NCBI GenBank assembly: GCA_003583745.1
Contig: QXPY01000003.1
Coordinates: 1 to 64,000, forward strand
DNA: 64,000 bases
DNA from: Rhodocyclales bacterium GT-UBC
GTDB lineage: Bacteria > Pseudomonadota > Gammaproteobacteria > Burkholderiales > Rhodocyclaceae
Direction: 5' to 3'
This document shows, one piece after another, positions 1 to 12,675 of this stretch. The notes under the pieces were generated by a model. It saw only the letters and a list, made by a program, of their open reading frames with translations, was not told the DNA's origin and ran no database searches. Numbering within the stretch: the stretch's first letter is position 1; every line of letters starts with the position of its first letter. The position numbers and the translations under genes were made by a program.

Positions 1-196
1 GGGGTGGCGGGGGTGGCGGGGGAACATAAGTTGCTGGCGTCGGCGTTGCCGACCACAGTTCGACCTCCATCACCTCGGGCTTGCTGCTTTTCCATTGCAC
101 ACCGAGAAACAAGGCCAGAATCAGCCCGGCATGCACCATGACGGTGAACGCCAATGCGTATTTCTTGCCAGGCTCTTCCGGGATTTGTTCGATCAT
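1..196 (-). CDS. tolA: TolA, N-terminal fragment cut by the window edge
   Basis: Only the first 65 codons lie in the window; the 3' end is beyond position 1. The visible protein has a short acidic/basic head (MIEQIPEEPGKK), one hydrophobic segment at about residues 13-33 (YALAFTVMVHAGLILALFLG), then VEVELWSA and the beginning of a proline run. This is the usual start of TolA, the inner-membrane protein that links TolQR to the outer membrane. It follows tolR by six bases in the same direction, the standard tolQRA order. The long periplasmic helix and C-terminal domain cannot be checked. Confidence 0.85.
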   Translation of the reverse strand, partial: MIEQIPEEPGKKYALAFTVMVHAGLILALFLGVQWKSSKPEVMEVELWSATPTPATYVPPPPPPP

Positions 197-202
197 CGTG
201 CT

Positions 203-604
203 TTACTTGGCAGCCGTTTCCAGGCCAACCTTCTGGAAGCCGGCCCGCTTGGCCTCATCCAGCACTTCGATCACGTTCTTGTACTGTGCTTCCTTGGCGC
301 CGGCAATCAGGATGGGCATTTTTTCGTCCGCCTCGTTCAGGGCCGTCAATTCGCTTTTCAATTCCTTGATGCCTTTGACCTTCTTTTCATGACCATTGGC
401 GTCAAAAATGGACAAGGCTCCATCGTCCTTGATCTGCACCTTGACATACTTGTCCGGCTTCTGCGGCGCAGTTCCTGCCGCCGGAAGATCGACCGAACCG
501 GTCGTCATCATCGGCGTCGCCACCATGAAGATGACGAGCAGGACCAGCATCACGTCGATATAAGGCACGACGTTGATTTCGTTTTTCAGGCGGCGCTGGC
601 GCAT
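203..604 (-). CDS. tolR: TolR, ExbD-family proton-channel subunit
   Basis: 133 residues, normal for ExbD/TolR. One N-terminal transmembrane segment (about 13-33) carries the membrane aspartate D17 in the context PYIDVMLVLL, known in this family to be needed for proton use. The rest is a small periplasmic domain. It starts three bases after the tolQ stop and ends just before tolA, so the three genes are one transcription unit. With TolQ it forms the motor that energises TolA during outer-membrane constriction. A second ExbD (37540-37950) sits beside tonB; this one is assigned TolR from its tolQ/tolA neighbours. Confidence 0.93.
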   Translation of the reverse strand: MRQRRLKNEINVVPYIDVMLVLLVIFMVATPMMTTGSVDLPAAGTAPQKPDKYVKVQIKDDGALSIFDANGHEKKVKGIKELKSELTALNEADEKMPILIAGAKEAQYKNVIEVLDEAKRAGFQKVGLETAAK

Positions 605-607
605 GGC

Positions 608-1285
608 TTATCGCATCTGCCGTTGCAGGATGTTGGAGAACTCTTCCATGAAGGACTCGTAACGCACAGAGAGACGGTCGATGTCATGCGAAAAGCGGTT
701 GTAGGCAAGAACCGCAGGAATCGCCGCAAACAGGCCGATGGCGGTGGCGACCAGCGCCTCGGCAATGCCCGGCGCGACCGAGGCCAACGTTGCCTGGCCA
801 ACATTCGACAGCCCGCGGAAGGCGTGCATGATGCCCCAGACGGTACCGAACAGGCCGATGTAGGGGGATACCGAACCGACCGAAGCGAGGAAGGCGAGAT
901 GCGACTCCAGACTGTCCATTTCGCGCTGGTAGGTAGCCCGCATGGCGCGGCGCGAACCGTCGACGATATCCTTGGGATCGAGGTTCTTCTGGCCTTTGAG
1001 CTTGGCGAATTCGCGGAAGCCGGCTTCGAAGATGCGCTCCATCGAACCGGCGTGGTGACGATCATTGACCGCGCTGTTGTAGAGATTGTTGAGATCGCCA
1101 CCCGACCAGAAATCACGCTCGAAAGTCTCGGTCTTGCTGCGCGCCTGACGCACCGAGAACAACTTCATGAAAATGTAGTACCAGGACATGAAGGAAACGC
1201 CGGCGAGCAGCGCCATGACCGCCTGGACAACCGCACTGGCCTGGAGAATGAGGTGGAGGATGGAAAGATCCTGGGTGACGTTCAT
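608..1285 (-). CDS. tolQ: TolQ, ExbB-family motor subunit
   Basis: 225 residues with three hydrophobic segments, the last two in the conserved block with SVSPYIGLFGTVWGIMHAF and APGIAEALVATAIGLFAAIPAV, both diagnostic of TolQ/ExbB. It forms the inner-membrane proton channel with TolR. Its start overlaps the ybgC stop by four bases (ATGA), so translation is probably coupled. The neighbours ybgC, tolR and tolA identify it as TolQ rather than ExbB. Confidence 0.95.
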   Translation of the reverse strand: MNVTQDLSILHLILQASAVVQAVMALLAGVSFMSWYYIFMKLFSVRQARSKTETFERDFWSGGDLNNLYNSAVNDRHHAGSMERIFEAGFREFAKLKGQKNLDPKDIVDGSRRAMRATYQREMDSLESHLAFLASVGSVSPYIGLFGTVWGIMHAFRGLSNVGQATLASVAPGIAEALVATAIGLFAAIPAVLAYNRFSHDIDRLSVRYESFMEEFSNILQRQMR

Positions 1286-1704
1286 TTAAGCGCTTCCAGT
1301 TTGCGATGCAGGAAATCGGGAATGGCAGCCGGCGTCATGGTGGCCATATTGACGCAGGCGATTTCGACGGTGCCGGTAACCAGTTCGACATCGCCCCGCC
1401 GCACGTGCTGGCGGAAGATGACGCGGACCCGGGTCAGTTTTTCAACTTCGAGGCCGACCGTCAGTTCGTCGTCGAGACGGGCCGGCTTGAGATATTCGCA
1501 GCTCGCCTTGCGGGCAACAAAACCGATCCCGGCCTGTTCGGCCAGTTCAGCCTGGCCGTGGCCGGCGGCACGCATCCATTCGGTTCGGCAACGTTCGAAA
1601 AACTTCAGGTAGTTGGCGTAATAGACGACACCGCCGGTATCGGTATCCTCGTAATAAACCCGCACGGGAATCGTGAACGCGTTGGGTTTGGGCTCGAATT
1701 TCAT
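1282..1704 (-). CDS. ybgC: YbgC, tol-pal associated acyl-CoA thioesterase
   Basis: 140 residues with the hot-dog thioesterase signature YYEDTDTGGVVYYANY near the N-terminus; the second aspartate (D22) matches the catalytic Asp of E. coli YbgC. It is the first gene of the ybgC-tolQ-tolR-tolA unit. The family hydrolyses acyl-CoA or acyl-ACP and is tied to phospholipid metabolism at the division site. The histidine common in other members (VYHA) is tyrosine here (VYYA). The 93 bases between its start and ruvB probably hold the tol promoter; no clear -35/-10 pair was found. Confidence 0.92.
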   Translation of the reverse strand: MKFEPKPNAFTIPVRVYYEDTDTGGVVYYANYLKFFERCRTEWMRAAGHGQAELAEQAGIGFVARKASCEYLKPARLDDELTVGLEVEKLTRVRVIFRQHVRRGDVELVTGTVEIACVNMATMTPAAIPDFLHRKLEALK

Positions 1705-1797
1705 CGTGAGATTTTACCTTGCGCTGCAGCAATAATTTGTAACGATGTGTTTCGAAAGGGAGTTTCACCACTTCGAGCATGGCCGGAAAAATGGCCG

Positions 1798-2856
1798 CTA
1801 CTCGTCGATCGATGCATCACGGGACGTGGCCGAGATCGGCTCGGCCAAACCGAGGTGCCGGTAAATGGCCGGCGTCGCGATACGGCCGCGCAGGGTACGC
1901 TGCAGGTAGCCCTGCTGGATCAGATACGGCTCCAGCACGTCCTCGATGGTGTCGCGCGCTTCGCCGATGGCGGCGGCGAGATTGTCCACACCGACCGGCC
2001 CGCCACCGAACTTGTCGATCACGGCGGAAAGCAGTTTGCGGTCCATCAGGTCGAGGCCGGCCGGGTCGACATCCAGCATGTGCAATGCCGCATCGGCCAC
2101 CTGGCGGGTGATGTTGCCGTCAGCCTTGACCTCGGCAAAGTCGCGCACCCGGCGCAACAGGCGGTTGGCGATGCGGGGCGTACCGCGTGAACGCCGGGCG
2201 ATCTCCAAGGCGCCGTCCGGATCGATCGGCGCATTGAGCAAGGAGGCGGAGCGACTGACGATGCTCTTCAACTCCTCGGCGTTGTAGAACTCCAGCCGGG
2301 CGACGATGCCGAAACGGTCGCGCAGCGGATTGGTCAGCATGCCGGCCCGCGTCGTCGCCCCGACCAGCGTGAAGGGCGGCAGGTCGAGCTTGACCGAACG
2401 CGCCGCTGGGCCTTCGCCGATCATGATGTCGATCTGAAAATCCTCCAACGCCGGGTAGAGGATTTCCTCGACCACCGGGCTGAGACGGTGGATTTCGTCG
2501 ATGAACAACACGTCGTGCGGTTCGAGATTAGTCAGGATGGCAGCCAGATCGCCAGCGCGCTCCAGCACCGGACCGGAGGTCTGGCGCAGATTGACGCCCA
2601 TTTCGGCGGCGACGATGTGGGCCAGCGTCGTCTTGCCCAGCCCCGGCGGACCGAAGAGCAGCACGTGGTCGAGCGACTCGCTGCGATTCTTCGCGGCCTG
2701 GATGAAAATTTCCAGCTGATCACGAATTTTTTGCTGACCGGTATAGTCGGCCAGGCGCTTGGGGCGCAGGGCGCGTTCAAGCGCCTCTTCCTGCGCCGAC
2801 TTGCTTTGCGGCGCAATGATGCGGTCGACCGCAAGGAGTTTATCGGTTTCGATCAT
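1798..2856 (-). CDS. ruvB: RuvB, Holliday-junction branch-migration helicase
   Basis: 352 residues, full length. Walker [10 protein letters not shown] at residues 69-77, Walker [11 protein letters not shown], sensor motif GATTRAG, and a C-terminal winged helix that includes DLMDRKLL. RuvB is the hexameric AAA+ motor that RuvA loads on Holliday junctions. The start overlaps the preceding permease gene by four bases. The ruv genes here are spread out as ruvC - dctP - ruvA - permease - ruvB instead of the compact ruvCAB found in many proteobacteria. Confidence 0.97.
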   Translation of the reverse strand: MIETDKLLAVDRIIAPQSKSAQEEALERALRPKRLADYTGQQKIRDQLEIFIQAAKNRSESLDHVLLFGPPGLGKTTLAHIVAAEMGVNLRQTSGPVLERAGDLAAILTNLEPHDVLFIDEIHRLSPVVEEILYPALEDFQIDIMIGEGPAARSVKLDLPPFTLVGATTRAGMLTNPLRDRFGIVARLEFYNAEELKSIVSRSASLLNAPIDPDGALEIARRSRGTPRIANRLLRRVRDFAEVKADGNITRQVADAALHMLDVDPAGLDLMDRKLLSAVIDKFGGGPVGVDNLAAAIGEARDTIEDVLEPYLIQQGYLQRTLRGRIATPAIYRHLGLAEPISATSRDASIDE

Positions 2857-3908
2857 GCGGGATTTTCCTCACGCGTCCAGCGTCCGAACAGCATATGGCC
2901 CAAGGCCAGCAAGACCGGCCCGAGAAAGATGCCGATGAAGCCGAAGACCAGTACGCCGCCCAGCACGCCGAGGCCGATCAGCAAGATGGAGATGCCGGCA
3001 CCGCGGGCAATCAGGATGGGTTTGACGAAATTGTCGATGCTGCTGATGATGAACAGGCCGTAGAACACCATGAAGATCGCCCAGCCGGATTGCTCCTGGG
3101 CGTACAGCCAGGCCGCTGCACCGCCCCAGATCAGCGGTGGGCCGATCGGCACCATGGACAAAAAGAAGGTGGCAAAACCGAGCAGCACGGCGCCGGGGAC
3201 GCCGGCAATCAGGAAACCCAGCATCGCCACCGTGCCCTGCGCCGCCGCCGTGCCGACAATGCCGAGCATGACGCCGACCACGGTATCGCGCGTCTTGTCG
3301 ATCATCTCATCGCCCAACGCCCCGCCCAGCTTGTGGGCCGCAACATAGAGCGCATGGCTGACCTTGGCGCCATCGCGGTACAGGAAGAAGACGACGAACA
3401 GCACCAGTGCCAGTTGCAGCAGACCATTGGCGGCAATGCCCCCCAGCGCCAGCGCGAACTGGCGGGCCGGCGCAACCAGTTGCTTGAGCAGGGCATTCAG
3501 CTCTTCACGATTGCCGGCCAATTGATGCCAGAAGCTTTCGATTTCCCGGCCGAAAAAGGGCAGGCCGCTCAACCAGGCCGGCGGCTCCAGGGGCATACCC
3601 TGATCGATGTAAGGCTTGGCGAAGTCGATCAGCTTGTCGGCGCCGCTGGCCAGGCTGCCGGCGAGAAAAATCATCGGCAGCAGCATGACCAGGACGAGCA
3701 GCGCGGTCATCACGCTCGCCCCCAGCGTATCGCGCCGCCCCAGGCGGGGCAGCAGCTTTTCGGAATACAGCGGCCAGGTACAGATCCAGACCACGAAGGC
3801 AAACAGCACGGCCCCGATCATCGGCAGCAGGACGGCGATGCAGCCGACGATCAGCAGCACGACCAAGGCCACCTGGGCCAGTTGCTTGGGATTTTCCTCG
3901 GCGAACAT
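2853..3908 (-). CDS. AI-2E family (PerM/YdiK-like) membrane permease
   Basis: 351 residues with about seven to eight hydrophobic segments and the family block near the C-terminus ([26 protein letters not shown]; here [11 protein letters not shown] then FIGIFLGP). Members of this family export small molecules or ions; the substrate cannot be read from sequence. It overlaps ruvA by one base (TGATG) and ruvB by four, so it is embedded in the ruv operon and co-translated with it. A functional tie to recombination is not implied. No signs of foreign origin. Confidence 0.85.
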   Translation of the reverse strand: MFAEENPKQLAQVALVVLLIVGCIAVLLPMIGAVLFAFVVWICTWPLYSEKLLPRLGRRDTLGASVMTALLVLVMLLPMIFLAGSLASGADKLIDFAKPYIDQGMPLEPPAWLSGLPFFGREIESFWHQLAGNREELNALLKQLVAPARQFALALGGIAANGLLQLALVLFVVFFLYRDGAKVSHALYVAAHKLGGALGDEMIDKTRDTVVGVMLGIVGTAAAQGTVAMLGFLIAGVPGAVLLGFATFFLSMVPIGPPLIWGGAAAWLYAQEQSGWAIFMVFYGLFIISSIDNFVKPILIARGAGISILLIGLGVLGGVLVFGFIGIFLGPVLLALGHMLFGRWTREENPA

Positions 3909-4486
3909 CAGACCTTCGACAACAGCTTGAGCGCTGCCCGGATGCCGTCCGAGGTACCGATATCGGCCGGCAGCTGCTTCATCGCCGCCGCCGCCTCCTT
4001 CTCGTTGTAGCCGAGAGCGAGCAGCGCATTCGAGATATCTTGCTTGGCGTCGTCAAGCGGGGTGTTCAGCGCGACACCGGTGGTCTCGGCCAGCTTGCCC
4101 TTGAGTTCGAGCAGCAGGCGCTCAGCCGTTTTCTTGCCGATGCCAGGAATCTTGATCAGTCGGCCCAGCTCCTGTTGCGCCACGGCCGCCGACAGGTCGG
4201 CCACCGACAGACCGGAAAGCACCGACAGCGCCGTCCGGGCGCCGATGCCGGAGACCTTGAGCAACTGGCGGAAGGCGAAGCGCTCGGCCTGGGTCAGGAA
4301 ACCATACAGGTAGTGACCATCCTCGCGCACCGCGAAATGGGTGAGCAGCGTCGTTTTCTCGCCGCTCGCCGGCAGGTTGTAGAAGGTGCTCATCGGCACG
4401 TCGAGCTCGTAGCCGACGCCATTGACGTCGAGCACGATCTGCGGGGGATTTTTTTCGGCCAGCAGGCCAGTCAGTCGTCCAATCAT
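3908..4486 (-). CDS. ruvA: RuvA, Holliday-junction recognition subunit
   Basis: 192 residues. Starts [12 protein letters not shown], followed by an OB-fold domain, then two helix-hairpin-helix motifs ([17 protein letters not shown] and [20 protein letters not shown]), and a C-terminal UBA-like domain ([16 protein letters not shown]) that contacts RuvB. The tetramer holds the junction in square-planar form. Located one base overlap upstream of the AI-2E permease and ruvB. Confidence 0.97.
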   Translation of the reverse strand: MIGRLTGLLAEKNPPQIVLDVNGVGYELDVPMSTFYNLPASGEKTTLLTHFAVREDGHYLYGFLTQAERFAFRQLLKVSGIGARTALSVLSGLSVADLSAAVAQQELGRLIKIPGIGKKTAERLLLELKGKLAETTGVALNTPLDDAKQDISNALLALGYNEKEAAAAMKQLPADIGTSDGIRAALKLLSKV

Positions 4487-4538
4487 CCCGCTATGCTAAC
4501 CGATAAGCACCCCGTCGCCGAAGCGCCCATCAGCCCAT

Positions 4539-5558
4539 TCAATGCGGCAGGACGAAGCCTGTCGCCTTGTACACCGCTTCGATATTGGCCTTGCCCAGTC
4601 GACTTTCCATCGCCCGGTGCACCGGCGCCGTCGCCTTGCGGAATTCGTCGATCTCAGCCTTGGTCGGCGTGTAGATGGTGGTCTTGCCACTCGCCTTGAT
4701 CTTCTCCATCGCCTCGTTTTCCTCGACCTCGCCGAGGGCATTGGCATAGATCGTCGCATCGCGCACCGCACCTTCCAGAATGGTCCGGATATCGGGCGGC
4801 AAGCCGTCCCAGAACTTCTTGTTGGCGACCAGTGCGTAGGCCTGATGGGTGTGGTGCAGCAAGGTCACATGTTTCTGGACCTCGTAGAATTTCTGGGTCC
4901 AGACGTTCGACAGTACCGTCTCGGAACCATCGACCACGCCGGTCTGCAAGGCCTGGTAGACCTCGGAGAAGGCGAGGGTCTGGGGAATCCCGCCCAAGGC
5001 ACGAATCTGCGCCTCGATGATCTTCGACGAATTGATGCGGATCTTCAGACCCTTGAAATCGCTTGGCGTATGCAAGGGACGATTCGCGGTAATCACCCGG
5101 AAACCGGCATCCCAGAAGGCCAGCCCCTTGATGCCGCGGACTTCGAGCTTGCTCAGCATGTTCTGCCCGACCGGGCCGTTGGCAATGGCGCGAAAAGCCT
5201 GGATGTCCGGCGTCACGAATGGCAGGTCGAGAACCTCGAACTCCTTGACCCCCATCGGCCCGAATTTCGAAATGGATGGGGCCAGCATCTGCACCGCCCC
5301 CATCTGCAAGGCTTCCAGTTCTTCCTTGTCCTTGTACAGCATGCTGTTGGGGAAGACATCGACCTTGACCCGGCCCTTGGTCCGTTCTTCGGCCAGTTGC
5401 TTGAAACGCTCCGCCCCCATGCCCTTCGGCGTGTCCTTGGCGGCAACGTGGCTCAATTTGATCGAAATGGTCGACTCGGCGGCGAAAGCGGGAGCCTGGA
5501 TGGCGGTCAGCACGCAGCTGGCGGCAACGATAAGGCGCCGGCGAAAAAGGGATTTCAT
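4539..5558 (-). CDS. TRAP transporter periplasmic solute-binding protein, DctP family
   Basis: 339 residues with an N-terminal signal peptide (RRRLIVAASCVLTAIQAPAFA) and a TRAP DctP-type fold. The family-typical arginine lies in GFRVITANRPLHTPSDFKGLKIR, and the segment LQTGVVDGSETVLSNVW is also typical. DctP proteins bind organic acids and hand them to a DctQ/DctM permease. No dctQ or dctM is in the window, so this is an orphan binding protein lying between ruvC and ruvA. It may serve a permease elsewhere or act as a sensor partner. The ligand cannot be named. Confidence 0.9.
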   Translation of the reverse strand: MKSLFRRRLIVAASCVLTAIQAPAFAAESTISIKLSHVAAKDTPKGMGAERFKQLAEERTKGRVKVDVFPNSMLYKDKEELEALQMGAVQMLAPSISKFGPMGVKEFEVLDLPFVTPDIQAFRAIANGPVGQNMLSKLEVRGIKGLAFWDAGFRVITANRPLHTPSDFKGLKIRINSSKIIEAQIRALGGIPQTLAFSEVYQALQTGVVDGSETVLSNVWTQKFYEVQKHVTLLHHTHQAYALVANKKFWDGLPPDIRTILEGAVRDATIYANALGEVEENEAMEKIKASGKTTIYTPTKAEIDEFRKATAPVHRAMESRLGKANIEAVYKATGFVLPH

Positions 5559-5599
5559 GGGATTTGTCTCCTGATCTGGTTTTGTTTTCAGCCGGAGAA

Positions 5600-6133
5600 T
5601 TATCGCAGCAAACGCCCGCCGCGAACCCGGAAGCCGGCAGTCGCCAAGGCCCCCAGCCCCTGCCCGCCATGGGCATGCGCAATGGCGCAGGCCAGGGCAT
5701 CGGCCGCATCGGCCGTCGGCGCGCCGGGCAGGGCGAGCAGACGGATAACCATGTCCTGCACCTGCTCCTTGGCCGCCTTGCCGTGACCGACCACGGCCTG
5801 TTTGACCTGCAGCGCGGTGTATTCGGACACCGGCAGATCGGCATGCACCAGGGCGCTGAGCGCAGCGCCACGCGCCTGGCCGAGCAACAGGGTCGATTGC
5901 GGATTGACGTTCACGAACACTTTTTCGACCGCTGCCTGATTCGGCTGATAGGTCGCGATGACTTCGCTGATCCCGGCAAACAGGGTCTTGATGCGTTCCG
6001 GCAACGATTCCTTGTCATTCGACTTGATGCAACCGCTGGCCAAGTACAGCAGCTGGTTGCCATGCTTTTCGATGACCCCGAAACCGGTCACCCGCAGGCC
6101 CGGGTCGATGCCGAGAATACGCGGCACCGTCAT
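5600..6133 (-). CDS. ruvC: RuvC, Holliday-junction resolvase
   Basis: 177 residues from the ATG at 6133; an open frame extends further upstream but lies in the neighbouring transporter gene, and homologues start [12 protein letters not shown]. Catalytic acidic residues are visible in [14 protein letters not shown] (first Asp), [11 protein letters not shown] (Glu), and the C-terminal [15 protein letters not shown] (Asp pair with the His). It cleaves Holliday junctions as a dimer. The start overlaps the EamA gene stop by four bases (ATGA). Confidence 0.95.
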   Translation of the reverse strand: MTVPRILGIDPGLRVTGFGVIEKHGNQLLYLASGCIKSNDKESLPERIKTLFAGISEVIATYQPNQAAVEKVFVNVNPQSTLLLGQARGAALSALVHADLPVSEYTALQVKQAVVGHGKAAKEQVQDMVIRLLALPGAPTADAADALACAIAHAHGGQGLGALATAGFRVRGGRLLR

Positions 6134-6981
6134 TTCGCCCGTGCCACCAGATAGACGCCGCTGACGGCAACCAGCATGCCGAGCAAGGGCACCAGGCCGA
6201 GCTGCTCGCCAAATGCCAGCCAGGCGATCAAGGCGGTGGTCGGCGGTGTCAGGTAGAACAGGCTGGCCACATTGACCGCGCTGCCATTGCGGATCAGCAG
6301 GTTGAGCAGGCTGATCGCGCCCAGCGACAAGACCAGCACCAGCCAGCCCAGTGCGAACAGGAAAGGGGGCGCCCATTCAATGCGGTAATCCTCGAACAGC
6401 CCGACTGCCAGGCCGGTAAGCAAGGCCGAAGGAACGAACTGGATCACCGAACCGCTGCGCAAATCGAAACGCGGACAAAAGCGCTTCTGGTACAACGTCC
6501 CGACCGTAATGCCGAGCAAGGCCACCAAGGCCGGAATCAGCATGGGTCCGAGGGCTGCCTCACCCAGCTTGCCGGAGACGACCATGCCGACACCGACAAA
6601 ACCCAACCCCAGCCCGGCCCACTGCCTTCCACTGACCCGCTCGCCGAGCAGCCAGCCAGCCCCCAAGGCGGTCAGCAGGGGTTGCATGCCAACGACCAGG
6701 GCCGTGATGCCGGCTGGCAGACCATTGCCGATCGCCACGAAAACACCGCCCAGATAGACCGCGTGAACCAGCACGCCGGAGACGCCAATATGCAGCCAGT
6801 CGCTGTGCTTTTTCGGCCACGGCGCGCGGGTGAGCAGGGCAATGCCGCCCATCAGCAGGATGACCAGCAGATAGCGGGTAAGCAGGAAGGAAAGCGGTTC
6901 GGCATGGGGCAAACCGAACTTGGCACCGATAAAGCCGGTGCTCCACAGGAAAACGAATAGAAAGGGGTACAACTGCTGCAT
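6130..6981 (-). CDS. EamA/DMT-family transporter
   Basis: 283 residues from the ATG at 6981, which follows an AAGGTGG ribosome site; an upstream in-frame start at 7008 has none. Ten hydrophobic segments in two EamA repeats, with [32 protein letters not shown] at the front of repeat one (typical of the YedA/RhaT-like exporters). The substrate is unknown; members export amino acids or other metabolites. It is translationally coupled to ruvC and may share its transcript. Confidence 0.85.
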   Translation of the reverse strand: MQQLYPFLFVFLWSTGFIGAKFGLPHAEPLSFLLTRYLLVILLMGGIALLTRAPWPKKHSDWLHIGVSGVLVHAVYLGGVFVAIGNGLPAGITALVVGMQPLLTALGAGWLLGERVSGRQWAGLGLGFVGVGMVVSGKLGEAALGPMLIPALVALLGITVGTLYQKRFCPRFDLRSGSVIQFVPSALLTGLAVGLFEDYRIEWAPPFLFALGWLVLVLSLGAISLLNLLIRNGSAVNVASLFYLTPPTTALIAWLAFGEQLGLVPLLGMLVAVSGVYLVARAK

Positions 6982-7291
6982 CGATCCACCTTGAGCGGTA
7001 CTACACAAGCACGGATGATGGCGGCATTCCGCCTGTCACCCCAGACGGGAAATCCCTCGCTCAACGATGAGGAGAGATCTCATCTTGCACGGCCACACAG
7101 ACTCGGCTCTCACCGCCTGTCTGATGGCTTGCCGCACAATCGAGGCAGTCGTTGGCAATTCGCCCCAGGCCGAGCCGGTTCAAAGCAGCTATCGAACGAC
7201 TGAACAGACAGGATTGGCCTCCCGTCCAAGAGGCCGCTCACAGCGACAACCGGCACTCGGCTGCCGCAGTGAGCAACCACCTGCGGACGAA
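6982..7291. other. 310-base intergenic stretch with stem-loops, no gene found
   Basis: Between the EamA gene and yebC, both on the minus strand. No open frame here resembles a protein. It contains several inverted repeats: GGCGG-CATT-CCGCC near 7020-7034, GATGAG...CTCATC around 7066-7084, and GGCCTC-8 nt-GAGGCC at 7216-7235. None has a U-run, so none is a clear terminator. The stretch could hold an RNA or the EamA-ruv promoter; I cannot decide. Confidence 0.4.
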
Positions 7292-8017
7292 TTACTCGTC
7301 CATCACTGCGGTGGTGTAAATCTCCTGGACATCATCCAGGCCTTCCAGCGCATCAAGCAGTTTCTGCATGCGCACAGCATCTTCGCCCGCCAGTTCGGTT
7401 TCGCCTTCCGGCTTCATCGTCACTTCGCCGAATTCCGGCTTGAAACCGGCTGCTTCGAGCGCATCCTTGACCGTGATGAAATCGGCCGGGCCGGTCAGCA
7501 CCTCGATCGAACCGTCATCGCTGGTTGCCACATCTTCGGCCCCGGCTTCGATGGCGGCATCCATCAGCGCCGCTTCGTCGGTACCCGGCGCGAAGATCAT
7601 CTGGCCGCAATGCTTGAACTGGAAAACCACGCAGCCTTCCGTACCCATGTTGCCGCCATACTTGTTGAAGGCATGACGAACTTCTGCGACGGTACGGGTC
7701 TTGTTGTCGGTCAGGCAATCAACCATGATCGCTGCACCACCAATGCCATAGCCTTCGTAACGAATCTCGACGTAATCGACGCCTTCCAGCTCGCCGGTAC
7801 CCTTCTTGATCGCGGTATCGATCTTGTCCTTGGGCATGTTCACGCCCTTGGCCTTGTCGACCGCCACCCGCAGACGCGGGTTGAAACCGGCATCACCGCC
7901 GCCCATCTTGGCGGCCACAGTAATTTCCTTGGCGATCTTGGAGAATGCGGCACCGCGCTTTTCGTCCTGGCGCCCCTTACGGTGCTGGATATTGGCCCAT
8001 TTGGAATGACCTGCCAT
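7292..8017 (-). CDS. YebC/PmpR family transcriptional/translation regulator
   Basis: 241 residues from the ATG at 8017 ([15 protein letters not shown], the fixed start of this family); an in-frame start six codons earlier is less likely. The family blocks [40 protein letters not shown] and [13 protein letters not shown] are all present. Members bind DNA as regulators (PmpR) and YebC proteins have also been linked to translation of proline stretches. Not in an operon with recognised partners. Confidence 0.95.
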   Translation of the reverse strand: MAGHSKWANIQHRKGRQDEKRGAAFSKIAKEITVAAKMGGGDAGFNPRLRVAVDKAKGVNMPKDKIDTAIKKGTGELEGVDYVEIRYEGYGIGGAAIMVDCLTDNKTRTVAEVRHAFNKYGGNMGTEGCVVFQFKHCGQMIFAPGTDEAALMDAAIEAGAEDVATSDDGSIEVLTGPADFITVKDALEAAGFKPEFGEVTMKPEGETELAGEDAVRMQKLLDALEGLDDVQEIYTTAVMDE

Positions 8018-8185
8018 GGTCTTCTCTCGCTGCAAAAAACAATGAAGCCGCGATTTTACCCGGAGCCGACCGTCTCGTCAGGCGCCGGAGAGCGTTTAAT
8101 TGCCTCGATGTGCATGTAGCTTCGGTATTTTGCCCGGCCAAGCATTGCTAGAATGCCAAAAACCTATCCTGGAGTTGCCTGCACC

Positions 8186-9814
8186 ATGTCCGATCCGCTT
8201 TATCTCGCCAAATCCGAAGAGGGCTATCCCGCATTGCTGCCGCAGATGGCCAATCGCCATGGCCTGATTACCGGCGCCACCGGTACCGGCAAAACGGTGA
8301 CCCTGCAGTCGATGGCCGAACGCCTCTCCTACGCCGGCGTGCCGGTCTTCATGGCCGACGTCAAGGGCGATCTCTCGGGGATGGGCGCCGCCGGCGTGGT
8401 GACCCCAAAACTCGAAGCCCGACTCAAGGACCTCGGTCTGGAGGGCTTTCAGCCCTACGCCAACCCGGTAGCCTTCTGGGACGTCTTCGGCCAGGGCGGC
8501 ATTCCGGTGCGCGCGACGATTTCCGACATGGGCCCCTTGCTGCTGGCCCGCCTGCTCAACCTCAACGATACGCAGACCGGCGTCTTGCAACTGGTCTTCA
8601 AGATCGCCGACGACCAGGGTCTGCTCCTGCTCGACCTCAAGGATCTTCGCTCGGCAGTGCAGCACGTTGGCGAAAATGCCAAAAGCTTCACCACCGAATA
8701 CGGCAATGTCTCGGCCGCCTCGATCGGCGCCATCCAGCGCGGCTTGCTGACACTGGATGAACAAGGCGGTGACGTCTTCTTCGGTGAGCCAATGCTCGAC
8801 ATCCACGACCTGATGAAAGTCGACGAGAACGGGCGCGGTGTCATCAATATTCTGGCAGCGGAGAAACTGGTGCAATCGCCGGCGCTCTATTCGACCTTCC
8901 TGCTCTGGCTGCTTTCCGAACTGTTCGAGCAGTTGCCGGAAGCCGGTGATCTCGACAAACCCAAGCTGGTCTTTTTCTTTGACGAAGCCCACTTGCTGTT
9001 CAGCGATGCGCCACAGGCCCTGACCGACAAGGTGGAACAGGTCGTCCGCCTGATTCGCTCGAAAGGTGTCGGCGTCTATTTCGTCACCCAGAATCCGCTC
9101 GATGTCCCCGAAAAGATCCTTGGCCAACTCGGCAACCGCGTCCAGCATGCGCTACGCGCCTTCACACCCCGCGACCAGAAGGCCGTGCAGGCCGCCGCGC
9201 AAACCATGCGTGCCAATCCGAAATTCGACGCCGCGACGGTGATCACCGAACTCGGTGTCGGCGAGGCGCTGGTTTCATTCCTTGATGAAAAGGGACGCCC
9301 GAATGTCGTCGAGCGCAGTACCATTTTCCCGCCGGCTTCACGGCTAGGCCCGCTGACCAGCGAGGAGCGCAAGACGGTGATTCAGGCCTCGCCACTGCTT
9401 GCTGCTTATGGCCAAACCATCGATCGAGAATCGGCCTACGAAGTCCTGCGCGGACAAACCGGCAAAGCCCCACAGACAGCACCGGGCGCCATTCCGCCAC
9501 CGCAGGCCGGTCGCTCGACTCCGGACGTCAATGACTGGGGGAATCACGGCGGCCAGCAGACTGAACCAGCTTCGCGTTCAGCCCCCCATTCAAGACAATC
9601 GACCCCGGCCCCGGAAACGGGGGGTGGCGGCATCCTTGGCGGCTTGGGCGACATCCTGGTCGGCAGTACCGGTCCGCGTGGCGGCAAGCGTGAAGGCATG
9701 ATCGAGGCAGCTGCCAAAAGCGCCGCACGGGGCATGGCCGGAACGGTTGGACGGGAAATCGGCAAACAGATCCTGCGCGGCGTACTGGGTTCGATTCTGG
9801 GCGGCCGACGTTAG
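8186..9814 (+). CDS. HerA-like ATPase, DUF853 (YjgR) family
   Basis: 542 residues from the ATG at 8186, which has GGAG eleven bases upstream; an open frame begins at 8153. Walker [10 protein letters not shown] at residues 30-38, Walker [13 protein letters not shown], and a conserved arginine-rich segment after [34 protein letters not shown]. The C-terminus is low-complexity and glycine-rich ([13 protein letters not shown] and [11 protein letters not shown]). The cellular role of this FtsK/HerA-superfamily branch is not settled. It is convergent with atpC; a shared two-way terminator lies between them. Confidence 0.9.
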   Translation: MSDPLYLAKSEEGYPALLPQMANRHGLITGATGTGKTVTLQSMAERLSYAGVPVFMADVKGDLSGMGAAGVVTPKLEARLKDLGLEGFQPYANPVAFWDVFGQGGIPVRATISDMGPLLLARLLNLNDTQTGVLQLVFKIADDQGLLLLDLKDLRSAVQHVGENAKSFTTEYGNVSAASIGAIQRGLLTLDEQGGDVFFGEPMLDIHDLMKVDENGRGVINILAAEKLVQSPALYSTFLLWLLSELFEQLPEAGDLDKPKLVFFFDEAHLLFSDAPQALTDKVEQVVRLIRSKGVGVYFVTQNPLDVPEKILGQLGNRVQHALRAFTPRDQKAVQAAAQTMRANPKFDAATVITELGVGEALVSFLDEKGRPNVVERSTIFPPASRLGPLTSEERKTVIQASPLLAAYGQTIDRESAYEVLRGQTGKAPQTAPGAIPPPQAGRSTPDVNDWGNHGGQQTEPASRSAPHSRQSTPAPETGGGGILGGLGDILVGSTGPRGGKREGMIEAAAKSAARGMAGTVGREIGKQILRGVLGSILGGRR

Positions 9815-9860
9815 GCGCGAGCCGGAGGCCGTCAAGGGCGGCATCTAAGCCGGAAAAATA

Positions 9861-9890
9861 AAAAGGGCAGCCGAAGCTGCCCTTTTTTGC
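9861..9890. terminator. Bidirectional Rho-independent terminator
   Basis: Stem GGGCAGC (9865-9871), loop CGAA, stem GCTGCCC (9876-9882), flanked by an A-run on the left and six T on the right, so it can end transcription from both sides: the HerA-like gene on the plus strand and the atp operon on the minus strand. Confidence 0.9.
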
Positions 9891-9905
9891 GTCCAGAGGA
9901 AGGAC

Positions 9906-10331
9906 TTAATGTACCGACTTGCGCAGGCGCTGAATGGCCTGAAGCTGGGCAATGGCCTGAGCCAGTTCAGCTTCGGCAGCAGCGTAGTCGACTTCGGCCT
10001 GCCGGTTGGCAAGCGCTTCTTCGGCCCGCTTCTTGGCTTCGAGTGCCTTGGCTTCATCCAGATCATGGGCCCGGATGGCCGTATCGGCCAGCACGGTAAT
10101 CATGTTTGGCTGAACTTCCAGCATGCCACCAGACACATAGACCAGCTCGAATTCGCCTTGATCCGGCACCTTCAGACGAATGGTGCCGGGCTTGATGCGG
10201 GTGAGCAGGGGCGTATGGTGCGGCAGAATGCCGAGTTCCCCGGCTTCACCGGGAAACACCGCCATTTCAACCAGGCCGGAGAAGATCGACTCCTCGGCGC
10301 TGACGACATCACAATGAACAGTCATAACCAT
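9906..10331 (-). CDS. atpC: ATP synthase epsilon subunit
   Basis: 141 residues; N-terminal beta-sandwich ([42 protein letters not shown]) and C-terminal helical hairpin rich in Ala/Glu. It is part of the F1 central stalk and can inhibit ATP hydrolysis. The start at 10331 has AGGAG seven bases upstream, better placed than the second Met two codons later. Last gene of the atp operon, followed by the terminator at 9861-9890. Confidence 0.96.
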   Translation of the reverse strand: MVMTVHCDVVSAEESIFSGLVEMAVFPGEAGELGILPHHTPLLTRIKPGTIRLKVPDQGEFELVYVSGGMLEVQPNMITVLADTAIRAHDLDEAKALEAKKRAEEALANRQAEVDYAAAEAELAQAIAQLQAIQRLRKSVH

Positions 10332-10356
10332 CGCTGGCTCCTATGCTGATGCTGCA

Positions 10357-12658
<2,302 letters not shown>

Positions 12659-12675
12659 GCAATTCTCCTAGCCGA

